Assembly: GCA_036477795.1 (NCBI GenBank)
Contig: JAZGDL010000401.1
Coordinates: 1-29,322, forward strand
Reading direction: 5' to 3'
DNA length: 29,322 bases
From: JAZGDL01 sp036477795
Lineage (GTDB): Bacteria > Planctomycetota > Phycisphaerae > UBA1845
Each line of letters starts with the position of its first letter. Positions within the stretch are counted from its first letter, which is position 1. The notes under the pieces are model-generated. The model had not been told where the DNA came from, made no database searches, and was given only the letters and a program-made list of their open reading frames with translations. The translations under genes and the position numbers were made by a program. Below are positions 15,068 to 23,900 of the stretch, in pieces.

Positions 15068-18000
15068 CCGAAGTACGTCTTCGTCCTTGGAGGGATCGAA
15101 CCCGGACTCGGGCTTGCGGCCTAAGCCGCGGACCAGACTCCAGAACGTTGCGAACCAGGTGCCGGACTGTGCCAGCCCCGTCTCGACTTTCTCCGGTGCC
15201 CGGCGCTCGACGTCGTCGTCATTTTGTTGCGCCTGGAACGATTCGTATGGGCGGCCGTATTGCTCAACTTCTTCGGAGGAGCGGTGCGAATCGGCTTCGG
15301 ACGTGGTTGCCCCCGGCCTGATCAATCGAAACGTTTTCTTGTCGGCGGGCGTGTAGAATTCCTCCGCGGTCTGGCCGTCGGTGCCCGGCGGCACGAGCAC
15401 CTTGGCTGCCGGCGCCCGTACGGAGGGCAGTTCCACCACGCCGGCGAGCTGGAATTCAGGTTCGAGACCGCCTTGACCGGTGACAACGTCGAACCGCGCT
15501 TCGCCGTCGTCAGACACCATGTATTGCTCGGGCGCTGCCTCGCCTGTTTCGTCATCGTCCGCGTCGGCATCGACCACTTGCAAATTGTCGAGGTCGGCTT
15601 CGGTCCAAACCGGCTCGGTGGAGGTATCGTCAGCCTGTTCGTTGGGCGCCTCTGTCCCGCTTCCTGACGGGCGCGTCTCGGTTTGTGGTGAATCAGCGTA
15701 GTACAGCCCGTCAACCATCTCCCGAGGTGCATCAACAAACCGGTCGCCGATCATGGGCGGAATGTCCACAACCTGCGTGTCGGTGGTTTGGTTCAGTGCC
15801 TCCCTTGTTGAATCCGCGTGTGGATCGCCTACCGTGTCGGTGGACATTGGGGGCGGCGGAGCGGTGTTGCCCGTTGTCAGGTTGACACCGGAATGTGAAC
15901 CCGGATGCTCCGTTACGACCTGATCGCTGCCGTCCACGACCACCGGCGGCCCTGTGCCGGTGTCGCCGGTGTCAACCACATCGCCGCTCGATTCGTCAGG
16001 CGGCCATGACTCCTCGTTCGCCCCCTCCAGCGATTCGCCAGGGGACACGTCCTCCGGATCGACTGTGACTGTTTCAACCTCCGGCTTCACGGGTTCCTGC
16101 GATTCATCCGTGTCATTGTTGTCCGTCAAGCTCACCGTGTCATTGTTGTTGGTGCTCGTGTTGCCTACACCAGGATTGTAAGAGGGCAAGGCGTTGACGG
16201 TGACGGTCACCGTGTCGGTCGATGTGCTGGTGCCGTCGGAGACCTCAACCTGGAAAGTCAGCGTGGCATCGCCGGCACCTTGAGGCGCGGTGAAGGTCGG
16301 CTGTAGCGCATTGGCGTCGCTCAACGTCACGGCCGGCCCGCCGGTCTGGGTCCAGGTGTAGGTCAAGCTGTCGTTCTCCGGGTCACTACTGCCAGTAGCA
16401 TCAAGCGTTACGGTGTTACCTTCGTCTACGGTCAGGTCATTCCCCGCCTCGGCACTGGGCGCGTTGTTTGCGGCATTGACTGTTGAACCGTCGAAGGTCA
16501 CTCGGGTAGGGGACGCAAAGTAGTTGGAATATGAGTAACCGCCCGTCATATCGAACTGACCGCTGACGAGATCCGCTGTGATGCTGACCGTGCCCTGGTA
16601 ACCGCCCACATAGATCGAATCCAGGTCACCCCCTATGGTCAGGGTGCTGTCTCTGAACTTCTCCGATCCCGTGTCGAGACTGATTGATCCCACATCCCCG
16701 GTAATGTTGATGGTGGAATCGCTGACTCCCTTGCCGGATAGTGAACCCAGGTCGCCGGCGATAGTGAGCGTGCTGCCTCTGATCGCGTTGCTGAGACTCA
16801 TGGAACCGACAACGCCCGTTACGGTGAAGGTGGCGTCTGTGATTTTCGCGCCGGTGATGGTTCCCACATTGGCGTTGATGGTGACCGAATCGCCGCGCAA
16901 TTGCTGGGTAAAATCGATGGTCCCGACCGTCCCGTCTCCGCCGTTGACGGTGATGTTCTCGATGACCCGCATTCCGTTGATCTGGATGGTACCGATGTCG
17001 ACGTTGCTGTTCACCGTGCCCAGATCCGTGTCGATGGTGATAGTGTCTATGTTCAGGTCGGCGCCGTTCAGATCGGTGATGTTGAGCGTTGACCCGCTGC
17101 CGGTGCCGTCGTTGTTGCTGATGGTCAGCGTGCCACTGGCGGCGGCGTAGGAGAAGTCGACCGTGCCGCCGCCGGTCATCTCGAGCTTGAATGCCTGCCC
17201 GCCTTCGACGAATGCCGCGTTGCCGCTGAAGGCGTTGGCCGAGTAGTTGCCGGAAAGAACGGTAGCCGTGGTGTCGCTGAACTGGATCAATTCGATGTTG
17301 CCGTAGTTGATGGCAAACGATTGACCACCCCCCATATCGACGGCGATCGTGCCCTCACCGAAAGAGGCCTTGTCGAGTGTAAAACCGCTCAGATCGAGCG
17401 TGTCGTTGCCGTCGCCGCCGTCAACGGTGTAGATCGCTCCGTCAGTCGCATTCGTGAAATCAATCTTGTCATCTCCGGCGGCCGCGTTGATGCTTTCGCT
17501 GGTCGCGCCGGCCACGATGGTGTCATCGCCGGCCGTACCGTCATTGCTTCCACCTCCACCGCCAGCGTTGACCGTCACGTTGACTGTGGCTGTGTCGCTT
17601 CCGCCCTTACCGTCGGTGACGGTGTAGGTGAAGGAATCGGACCCGGTGAAACCGTTGTTGGGCGTGTAGGTGAACGTGCCGTCCCCGTTGTCAATCACCG
17701 TTCCGTTGCCCGGCGGGGTGAACGAGTCGATGCTCAGGGTATCGCCGTCCGGATCGCTGTCGTTTGCGAGCACGTTGCCCGTGGTGACCGCGGCATCCTC
17801 GTTGGTGGAAATCGCATCATCAACGGCGTCCGGTGCCTGGTTGCCGGCAGGCACGCCCCCCGGCGAGTACGTGCCCTCTGCCGTCGTGATGTTCTCGATA
17901 TTGCTGTAGTTGATGGTGAACGACTGCCCGCCGCCCATATCGACGGTGATCGTCGAGGCGTCATCGGTGATCTGGCTGTTGTTGTACCCGGACAGGTCGA

Positions 18001-18574
18001 TGGTGTCAGTGTGCTGCCCGCCGTCAACGGTGATGACGTCGCCGTTCTGAGCGCCGGTGAAGCGAAAGGTGTCGTCATCGTTGCCGCCGTCCATGACGTC
18101 GTTGCCGCCGCCGCTGAGGAGAATGTCATCCTGATTGCCGCCGGAGAGCTGGTCGTTGCCGGCACCACCGTCGAGCGTATCGCTGCCGTCACCGCCGTCT
18201 AGGATGTCACTGCCGGCGCCTCCAAACAGAGTGTCGTTCCCGACACCGCCGGACAGGGTATCGTCTCCGTCATTGCCGAACAGCGTGTCATCGCCGCCGA
18301 GCGCGTCGGCGACGTCGTCCGCGCCGTCGCCGGTGAAAACGTCGTTGCCTTCCGTCGCCCCGGCCAGCGGGTCATTGGTGTCCGCATCCACCCACGTGGC
18401 CGACAGCAGAATACGCGGTTCCAGGGTCTCGATATTGAAAGAAGGCCCGCGCGAACCTGCGTCGTCACCCCGGCTATTCGGACCAGTGCCACGGGCGGCT
18501 TGCCCGCCCGTGCCGTTACGCTTGGATCCGTTTGCGGACCGTTTGGTCTTGCGTTTCTTTCCATTGCTGGCCAT
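15059..18574 (-). CDS. LEPR-XLL / RTX calcium-binding giant surface protein
   Basis: About 1171 residues. A basic N-terminus (GKKRKTKRSANGSKR) precedes the LEPR-XLL motif LEPRILLSA at 51-59, which marks large exported proteins of planctomycetes and some marine bacteria. Then come: RTX nonapeptides (GGxGxDxLxGG type) at about 75-170; a cadherin-like tandem domain (NQAPDAVDDAISTNEDA) at about 245-335; a second RTX-like patch near 345-395; a repetitive beta-solenoid-like region (GSTLTIAGDLGSLSG type) at about 500-735; a PKD-like domain (SAEAGNDLTVDEGNTVTLDA) at about 735-830; and a long acidic Pro/Thr/Asp-rich tail. ATG 18574 has GGGAG nine bases upstream. Repeats of this type bind calcium and suit type I secretion; no transporter genes are nearby. 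Role in adhesion or the cell envelope is inference. The stop lies in a repeat tract. Confidence 0.85.
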   Translation of the reverse strand: MASNGKKRKTKRSANGSKRNGTGGQAARGTGPNSRGDDAGSRGPSFNIETLEPRILLSATWVDADTNDPLAGATEGNDVFTGDGADDVADALGGDDTLFGNDGDDTLSGGVGNDTLFGGAGSDILDGGDGSDTLDGGAGNDQLSGGNQDDILLSGGGNDVMDGGNDDDTFRFTGAQNGDVITVDGGQHTDTIDLSGYNNSQITDDASTITVDMGGGQSFTINYSNIENITTAEGTYSPGGVPAGNQAPDAVDDAISTNEDAAVTTGNVLANDSDPDGDTLSIDSFTPPGNGTVIDNGDGTFTYTPNNGFTGSDSFTYTVTDGKGGSDTATVNVTVNAGGGGGSNDGTAGDDTIVAGATSESINAAAGDDKIDFTNATDGAIYTVDGGDGNDTLDLSGFTLDKASFGEGTIAVDMGGGQSFAINYGNIELIQFSDTTATVLSGNYSANAFSGNAAFVEGGQAFKLEMTGGGTVDFSYAAASGTLTISNNDGTGSGSTLNITDLNGADLNIDTITIDTDLGTVNSNVDIGTIQINGMRVIENITVNGGDGTVGTIDFTQQLRGDSVTINANVGTITGAKITDATFTVTGVVGSMSLSNAIRGSTLTIAGDLGSLSGKGVSDSTINITGDVGSISLDTGSEKFRDSTLTIGGDLDSIYVGGYQGTVSITADLVSGQFDMTGGYSYSNYFASPTRVTFDGSTVNAANNAPSAEAGNDLTVDEGNTVTLDATGSSDPENDSLTYTWTQTGGPAVTLSDANALQPTFTAPQGAGDATLTFQVEVSDGTSTSTDTVTVTVNALPSYNPGVGNTSTNNNDTVSLTDNNDTDESQEPVKPEVETVTVDPEDVSPGESLEGANEESWPPDESSGDVVDTGDTGTGPPVVVDGSDQVVTEHPGSHSGVNLTTGNTAPPPPMSTDTVGDPHADSTREALNQTTDTQVVDIPPMIGDRFVDAPREMVDGLYYADSPQTETRPSGSGTEAPNEQADDTSTEPVWTEADLDNLQVVDADADDDETGEAAPEQYMVSDDGEARFDVVTGQGGLEPEFQLAGVVELPSVRAPAAKVLVPPGTDGQTAEEFYTPADKKTFRLIRPGATTSEADSHRSSEEVEQYGRPYESFQAQQNDDDVERRAPEKVETGLAQSGTWFATFWSLVRGLGRKPESGFDPSKDEDVLRQS

Positions 18575-18608
18575 CGCTTCTAGCTCCCATCCTGCCGCCG
18601 GATCTGAT

Positions 18609-19124
18609 TCAGGCGGCCATCGTGACCCGCTCCACCGTGACGTTTTCCCACCGGTCGATGCGATGAAGAAAATCTTCAAGCGGCACCCGGTGCGTACTCT
18701 TACTCATTACCGTGAGTTTCCTTGCCCACGTGCGAAGCGCTTCGGCGTTCGCTCCCTTGTCGCGAAGCAACTCTCGAATCGCCCGCCACCACGGCGATTC
18801 CGGTTCTTTGAACCCTATTTCATAGCCCCGGTCGGTGGCATAGGTCGCATAATGCCTGGTAAGGGGTCCAGCGACGTTGTCGCTGTCGACGATGATCGGG
18901 CTGGCCCCGGCATCGACCGCGCTGATGATTCGTTCGAGGTTCCACTGCCGGGCTTGCGGGAGGAGTTCGTACGACCAGTCGTAGCTGGACGAGTCGTTAC
19001 CGACCTGGGTGTGAAAGTACTCGTCAAACTCGATGCGGACACCGCCTTCTGCTGCGAGCTTTCGGCTGGTGTAGCTTTTGCCGCAGCTCGGAAGACCCCG
19101 CATGAGAATCAGCCTCTTCGGCAC
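18609..19124 (-). CDS. P-loop kinase of the AAA_33 / N4BP2L-like type
   Basis: The Walker A motif is MRGLPSCGKS after PKRLIL. Then IEFDEYFHTQVG (Walker B-like acidic pair), ARQWNLERI, SPIIVDSDNV and GYEIGFKEPESPWW follow the order of N4BP2L1-like ATP-binding proteins, which are relatives of polynucleotide and small-molecule kinases. The substrate cannot be told from sequence. GTG 19124 gives about 171 residues and begins just before the first strand. The frame remains open to an ATG at 19334, but that extra part is Ser/Arg-rich without family character. The gene ends 34 bases before the LEPR-XLL gene on the same strand, so the two may be co-transcribed; a functional link is not evident. Confidence 0.7.
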   Translation of the reverse strand: MPKRLILMRGLPSCGKSYTSRKLAAEGGVRIEFDEYFHTQVGNDSSSYDWSYELLPQARQWNLERIISAVDAGASPIIVDSDNVAGPLTRHYATYATDRGYEIGFKEPESPWWRAIRELLRDKGANAEALRTWARKLTVMSKSTHRVPLEDFLHRIDRWENVTVERVTMAA

Positions 19125-19719
19125 GGTTGTTGTGTTGCTTTGGCGATTGATTTGTATGAACTCCGTGCTCGCCGAGTCGATCCGTGCCGCGCATTCCCAT
19201 GTGTGCGATTCTGCCGGCGCCAAAGCACGCTCCCTATTGGCACGTTCCGCAGGCTCGGTGTAGGGCGACGCTTTGCACCAGATTTTAACTGCGCAGGATC
19301 TGCTCGTTCGAATTCTCTCCCCTGTGCGGCTCATTTCCCCGAAGCACTCGAACCTCGATCAACAATGAACGCAAGTGGTTGCGTCAATTCCAACAACCGG
19401 AGGATGCGTGTGCTCGACTGATGGAAACATACGAATCAAACCGCCATCGGGCAAATCGCGGTGGGTGCGTCATATAAACACGGTACCTGTGAAGCGGAAA
19501 TGAGACTTGGTGAGGGACGAAAAGGGTCGGAACGAAAACACCGACGCAGCTCATTTTTGCGGCGCGGGTGGGCGTCCGATGGGGCGGAGGGTGTGTCCGG
19601 TGCCGAGTTTCCCCGCCGTGCGACAATAAAACGAGGTGCGTCCCTTTAGCCTCCCTTTAGCCCCCCCGGCTGCTGTATATTCGTTGGCGTGAAAGACCCA
19701 TCCAAAGGAGCGACGAATC
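19125..19719. other. Divergent intergenic region, no gene recognised
   Basis: Between the P-loop kinase (leftward) and the small protein at 19720 (rightward). TATATT at 19676-19681 is a possible -10 box for the latter, with no good -35. CCTTTAG occurs twice near 19643-19660. Nothing else stood out. Confidence 0.35.
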
Positions 19720-19956
19720 ATGGCTGAGTCCGAGCCGTCATTACCGTCAGATTCCCCGACGCCGGAAGAGGTCGGGAAGGCAATGAAAGCGTTCAAGAAA
19801 CGTCTCAAGCTCGCCCGCCTCGACGACGAATCCAGCCTCGGGCGTGGGCCTATGTCTGGGGGCAAATCGTCAGGTATCGTGGCTATCATGCCGCCGAATC
19901 AGTACTCCAAGGACGTCTGGGACGAACTGGTCGCGCGGGGCAGGTCGAGTACGTAG
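19720..19956 (+). CDS. Small conserved-looking hypothetical protein (78 aa)
   Basis: Soluble, charged protein. Residues 14-40 are Lys-rich and helical (EEVGKAMKAFKKRLKLARLD), followed by a Gly/Ser stretch (SSLGRGPMSGGKSSG) and a hydrophobic end (IVAIMPPNQYSKDVWDELVARG). I recall short proteins of this pattern from planctomycete genomes, but know no function. ATG 19720 is supported by GGAG nine bases upstream. No membrane segment and no known motif. It stands alone, followed by repeat-rich DNA. Confidence 0.6.
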   Translation: MAESEPSLPSDSPTPEEVGKAMKAFKKRLKLARLDDESSLGRGPMSGGKSSGIVAIMPPNQYSKDVWDELVARGRSST

Positions 19957-20117
19957 GCCGAGGGCTCTATCAGCTTGCGACAACGTAGTGTTGCACGTGC
20001 GGGGGATGCTCTCAAGTGAGCGAATCGTCACCAGCCCCCTGGAGCGGTCGGGAGCCCTCAAACCGGCCCTCGCCATTTCAGGCAGCCGGTCTAGTGTTTC
20101 GTCACAGTTCGATTGAC

Positions 20118-20172
20118 GGGTTGACGCCGGCAGTGACTTTGTCGTTTGGCAGACGCCGGAAGCGTAATCTCC
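20118..20172. repeat. 55-bp direct repeat, copy A
   Basis: Shares 47 of 55 bases, by eye, with 20364-20418. The core GGCAGTGACTTTGTCGTTTG is identical. The two copies bracket the MITE at 20222-20350. Confidence 0.85.
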
Positions 20173-20221
20173 GCTGCCTCACGCCATACTCCAACCCACA
20201 ATTCGAGTGTTGACGCGCCAC

Positions 20222-20350
20222 TAGTATGACAGCGCCAGTTTGCCCTCAAATCGCCCCTTGAAGCCCACGGATTGCAATCCGTGGGACCAGCCGATCGCCC
20301 TTTTCTGCCCGCAATTCGCGTCTTGCACCCAAAGTAGCGCTGCCGTGCTA
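20222..20350. mobile_element. MITE-like element with terminal inverted repeats and internal palindrome
   Basis: 129 bp. The left end TAGTATGACAGCGC is matched by the reverse complement of the right end AGCGCTGCCGTGCTA (20336-20350), imperfectly. At 20264-20285 lies a perfect 22-bp palindrome whose half is CCCACGGATTG. It shares ends and internal palindrome with the element at 26225-26342. It has no coding capacity. TA at both outer ends suggests TA-targeted insertion, as with IS630/Tc1-type transposases. Confidence 0.7.
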
Positions 20351-20363
20351 AACTATCACGAAC

Positions 20364-20418
20364 CCGTTGATGTTGGCAGTGACTTTGTCGTTTGGCAGAC
20401 GTCAGAACCGTAATCTCC
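20364..20418. repeat. 55-bp direct repeat, copy B
   Basis: Second copy of the sequence at 20118-20172. It lies between the MITE and the short-period tract. Confidence 0.85.
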
Positions 20419-20562
20419 CCTCCCTCCCCCTTCCGTCCCTCCGTCCCTTCCCCTACTCAATCCCCGATCCCTAATCCGCAATCCCCAATCCCCAATCCTT
20501 TCCCCTCCGTCCCTCCGTCCCTTCTTCCCTTCGTCCCTTCGTCCCTTCGCGCCTTCTTCCCC
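20419..20562. repeat. Short-period repeat tract fused to the end of the TPR remnant
   Basis: TCCGTCCCTCCGTCCCTTCC, then CAATCCC heptamers, then again TCCGTCCC and TTCGTCCC octamers. Read in the TPR frame this encodes a low-complexity GKKGRRDGG/GDWGLRI tail. Confidence 0.85.
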
Positions 20563-20802
20563 CAGCGTGGCCCGCCAGTGGGCGGCTTTGGTATCGTACC
20601 CCTTGTTCGGCTCAGCTTGGTGCCAAGCGGTGTAGAGGTCAACGAGGAAGCGGATCGTTTTGAACGTCCGTCGGTGATCCGGCCCGAGCGTTTTGAGGAA
20701 GCCTTCGTGCGCTTCGAGAAGCTGCGCCTCTGCTTCGGCGTACCTTTGCATCGCCGCGAGGCTGCGGCCGTGCTGACACAGCGCTGATTCATTCGCAAAG
20801 CG
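20557..20802 (-). pseudogene. C-terminal TPR fragment, probably of a Ser/Thr-kinase-TPR protein
   Basis: RFANESALCQHGRSLAAMQR, then YAEAEAQLLEAHEGFLKTLG, then PDHRRTFKTIRFLVDLYTAW and AAHWRATL form a little over one tetratricopeptide repeat. It is of the type found at the end of planctomycete kinase-TPR proteins. Upstream the frame runs into the palindrome at 20832 and other repeats with no kinase or further TPRs. Downstream it runs into the short-period tract. This is a truncated remnant with repeats on both sides; an open frame of 208 codons exists (20356-20982) but is mostly repeat DNA. Confidence 0.6.
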
Positions 20803-20831
20803 CTGATGTGTTCGCGAATCCTCCCCAAAAG

Positions 20832-20853
20832 CCCACGGGTTGCAACCCGTGGG
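20832..20853. repeat. Perfect 22-bp palindrome, variant of the MITE palindrome
   Basis: The half-site is CCCACGGGTTG, against CCCACGGATTG at 20264. The change is mirrored in the other arm, so the palindrome is kept intact. An ACAGCGCTGATTC stretch at 20778-20790 resembles the MITE left end, so a third, eroded element is possible. Confidence 0.8.
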
Positions 20854-20930
20854 TTCGTCCAACCAAGCTGCCCCATCCTCGCGCAGCCAGGGCGTGGGAC
20901 GCATATCACAAACCAGCGCAATCCCAGAAC

Positions 20931-20963
20931 CCCTCTGCGACCTCTGCGTGCTCCGCGGTGAAT
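20931..20963. repeat. CTCTGCGACC/CTCTGCGTGC short-period repeat
   Basis: CCTCTGCGACCTCTGCGTGC followed by TCCGCGGTGAA. It matches in style the widespread CACCGCGGAGxxCGCAGAGG intergenic repeats. It lies between the TPR remnant and the end of the large secreted protein gene. Confidence 0.55.
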
Positions 20964-20994
20964 TATCCGGGCGACGGGGCACATTGACCCGCGT

Positions 20995-23900
20995 CTACTT
21001 TGCCGCTAGCGGCGGCGGGTTACACGCCCCACCATCGCAACCCGTTTCACACGGGTGGCAGTCGGGCACTACAGCGCAGCACGTCGTCCCGGCCCAGAAG
21101 CCGGTACAACCGGCCGCCACCGTGGCCTGAAACGCTGGGAAGATATCCGTGAAGAACGTGGACTGTTGATCCGGCAGGGCGTTATCCTGCGGGTCAACCT
21201 CGTACCCCGGATCCAGGCCCAGCCAGAATGGGAACCCACTGGCCGCGGTGTTGCTGAAGATCTTGAACAGGTCGGCGAAGAAGGTCACCTGCCCGTCCCC
21301 ACTGCAGTCGCCGTACTTCCATGTGCGCATTGTCGTCACCGCCGGGGGCGAGAAGAGCGGGCTAGCGCAGCCCCCGCACACCGCCTCCACGGAAAAGTCC
21401 GTGTTGGGGGCGATGAGGTCGCCCCTACCGGCCGGGATGTGACCGGTCACCACCAGCTTGGCCCCGGTACCGATCCAGTCCGCCGGCGAGTAGAACTCCG
21501 TGCTCATGCAGCTCGCCTCCACCACACCGACATTGACCGGTCCCTGCGGGCCGTCGTCGTAATCGACCAGGTGGCGCCTGACCCAGCCCACCGCGCCGGT
21601 GCACAAATTGGTCACCATAAGGGCTACCGGCTGCGGATCGCACAAATCCGGCTCAATCTGGATGTACCGCGACGCGATACCCCCTGTCACCGTCGGCGGC
21701 AGGCACACCTCAGGATCGCACCCGTCGGGCACACCGTTCCCGTCGCAATCGCTGCAAGCCGGGTCACCTGGGCAATCGCGGATGTCACAATCGTCGGCAA
21801 TTCCGTTCGGCTGGCAGTCCGGCTCACATTCGTCTGGGATGCTGTTCGGTTGGCAGTCGTTGCCTGCGAGCTCACACTCGTCAGGGATTCCATTGGGTTG
21901 GCAATCCGGACACGCGGGGCATAAGGGAGGGACTTCGCAATCGTCCGGAATGTTGTTCGGCTGACAGTCGTTGCCGGTCAGCTCACACTCGTCGGGAATA
22001 CCATTGGGCTGGCAGTCCTGGGCGGCGCCGGTGTCGATGTCGCACTCGTCGGGGACGGCGTTCTGGTTGCAGTCCTGGCTGGTGCCCTGTTCGATCTCGC
22101 ACTTGTCGCGAGTGAGGTTCCCGTTGCAGTCGCAGGCGGTGATGGGGGCGATCTCCTGGAATCCCGCGTGGAAGGTTGAACAGAGATCGATGTTGGCATC
22201 GAACGGGGGATCGACATCGTGAACCCACGCATTCGGAACGCTCTGGACCAGGGGAACCGGGTCGAGGCCTTCCAGGCCGGTGTCCAGCACGCGCATCTCT
22301 CCCGGATCGCCGACTTTGGTGAACGTGAACCTGGGAAGTACGTCGAGTGTCGACGTGTATGTTCCCCCGTTGCAATGCGTCTTGGTGGCCGAGAGCGTTC
22401 CCGGAGGCGGGGCTACGCCGGAGCGGTCCACCGTGACGTCCCATTGCTCGGGGTTCTGCCCACCGTTGAAGGTCACAGTGATCGGGCCCACGGCCTCCAG
22501 ACTGAGAGCGACGATTTCGATCGGGATCGTGGTCTCCGCTCCGGGGGGCAACCCGCATCGGTCGAACGGGTCGGTGGTTCTGAGAATCAAGGTGTCAGCC
22601 TCCCCGAAATCTCCGTAGGGAGGGGTAGGCCCGAGCGGGACGCCCCGCAGACACACGGACCCACTGAACGGGTCAGAGCCGGGTGCAAAGAAGTCCGCTG
22701 GGATCGGCGGGGAACCGGTCACCCCGAACGTGTGGCACATTACCCCATCCTCGGGTGACACCCATGCGTCAATGAACTGTCCCGGCGGGCAGGGGCCGGT
22801 ACTCCGCGAACCGGCCTCTCCGGTCGGGCACTCCACGGGGGGCCCGATCCTGTGAATGAATATCTCACCACCGGGCTCGTCGATCGTCTCGGCGTTCTGC
22901 TCGGGACACATCAAACACTCAAACCCCAGGAATATCCCCCCGGCAAGAAAGCACTCCGTGCTCGATGTGTCGATGCAGGCCTCGTCTTCGGGAAAGCAGC
23001 ATGCCCAGAGCTCGCACTCGTCTTGAATCCCGTTTGGCTGGCAATCGAGAGCCCCGTCAGCGATGTCGCATTCGTCGGGGCGCCCGTTTCCCTCACAGTC
23101 TTCGCTGGTACCGTCGGCTATGTCGCATTCATCCGGGACCCCGTTTGGCTGGCAATCCTGGCTGGTCCCGTCGGCGATGTCGCACTCGTCGGGGACTCCG
23201 TTGGGCTGGCAATCCTGGCTCCTGAGGTAGGCGATGTCACACTCGTCGGGGACGCCGTTTCCATTGCAATCCTGGCTGGTCCCGTTGGCGATGTCCTCCG
23301 GATCCAGCACTCCGTTGTCGTTGCAATCCTGACACTCGTCGGGGATTCCGTCCCCGTTCTCGTCTACCGAGGTCCCGTCGGCGATGTCGCACTCGTCGGG
23401 GATCCGGTTTCCGTTGCAGTCCTCAGAGGACCCCAAAAAGATATCAAAGAAATCCGGAACCCCGTTGTCGTTGCAGTCCTGGTCGCACTCGTCGGGGGTC
23501 CCGTTGTGCGGATCCTCGTCGAGGCTGGTCCCGCTGGCGATGTCACACTCGTCGGGCTTCCCGTTGGGCTGGCAGTCTAAGCTGGTGCGGTTCGCGATGT
23601 CGCACTCGTCGGGCTTCGTGTTCCCGTTGCAGTCGGCGCTGGTCCCAGTGGCGATGTCGCATTCGTCGGGCACCGTGTTGGGCTGGCAGTCTAAGCTGGT
23701 GCGGTTCGCAATGTCGCACTCGTCGGGCTTCCCGTTCCCGTTGCAGTCGGCGCTGGTCCCGCTGGCGATGTCGCATTCGTCGGGGACGCCGTTGTCGTTG
23801 CAGTCGGGACTGACCAACCCATTCTCGTCGGGATCGCTGGGATCGACGTCGCATTCGTCTGGGATCCCGTTTGGCTGGCAGTCCTGGCTGGTGCCGTCGG

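Noticed and set aside
15085..15140. tRNA-like stretch on the minus strand with GGGTTCGATCCC and a GCGGCTTAGGCCGC stem
   Set aside because: It lies inside the C-terminal coding region of the LEPR-XLL gene, and the acceptor and D arms do not form.
17321..19421. Long plus-strand frames opposite the LEPR-XLL gene and the P-loop kinase
   Set aside because: They mirror the GC-rich coding strand; domains are clear only on the minus strand.
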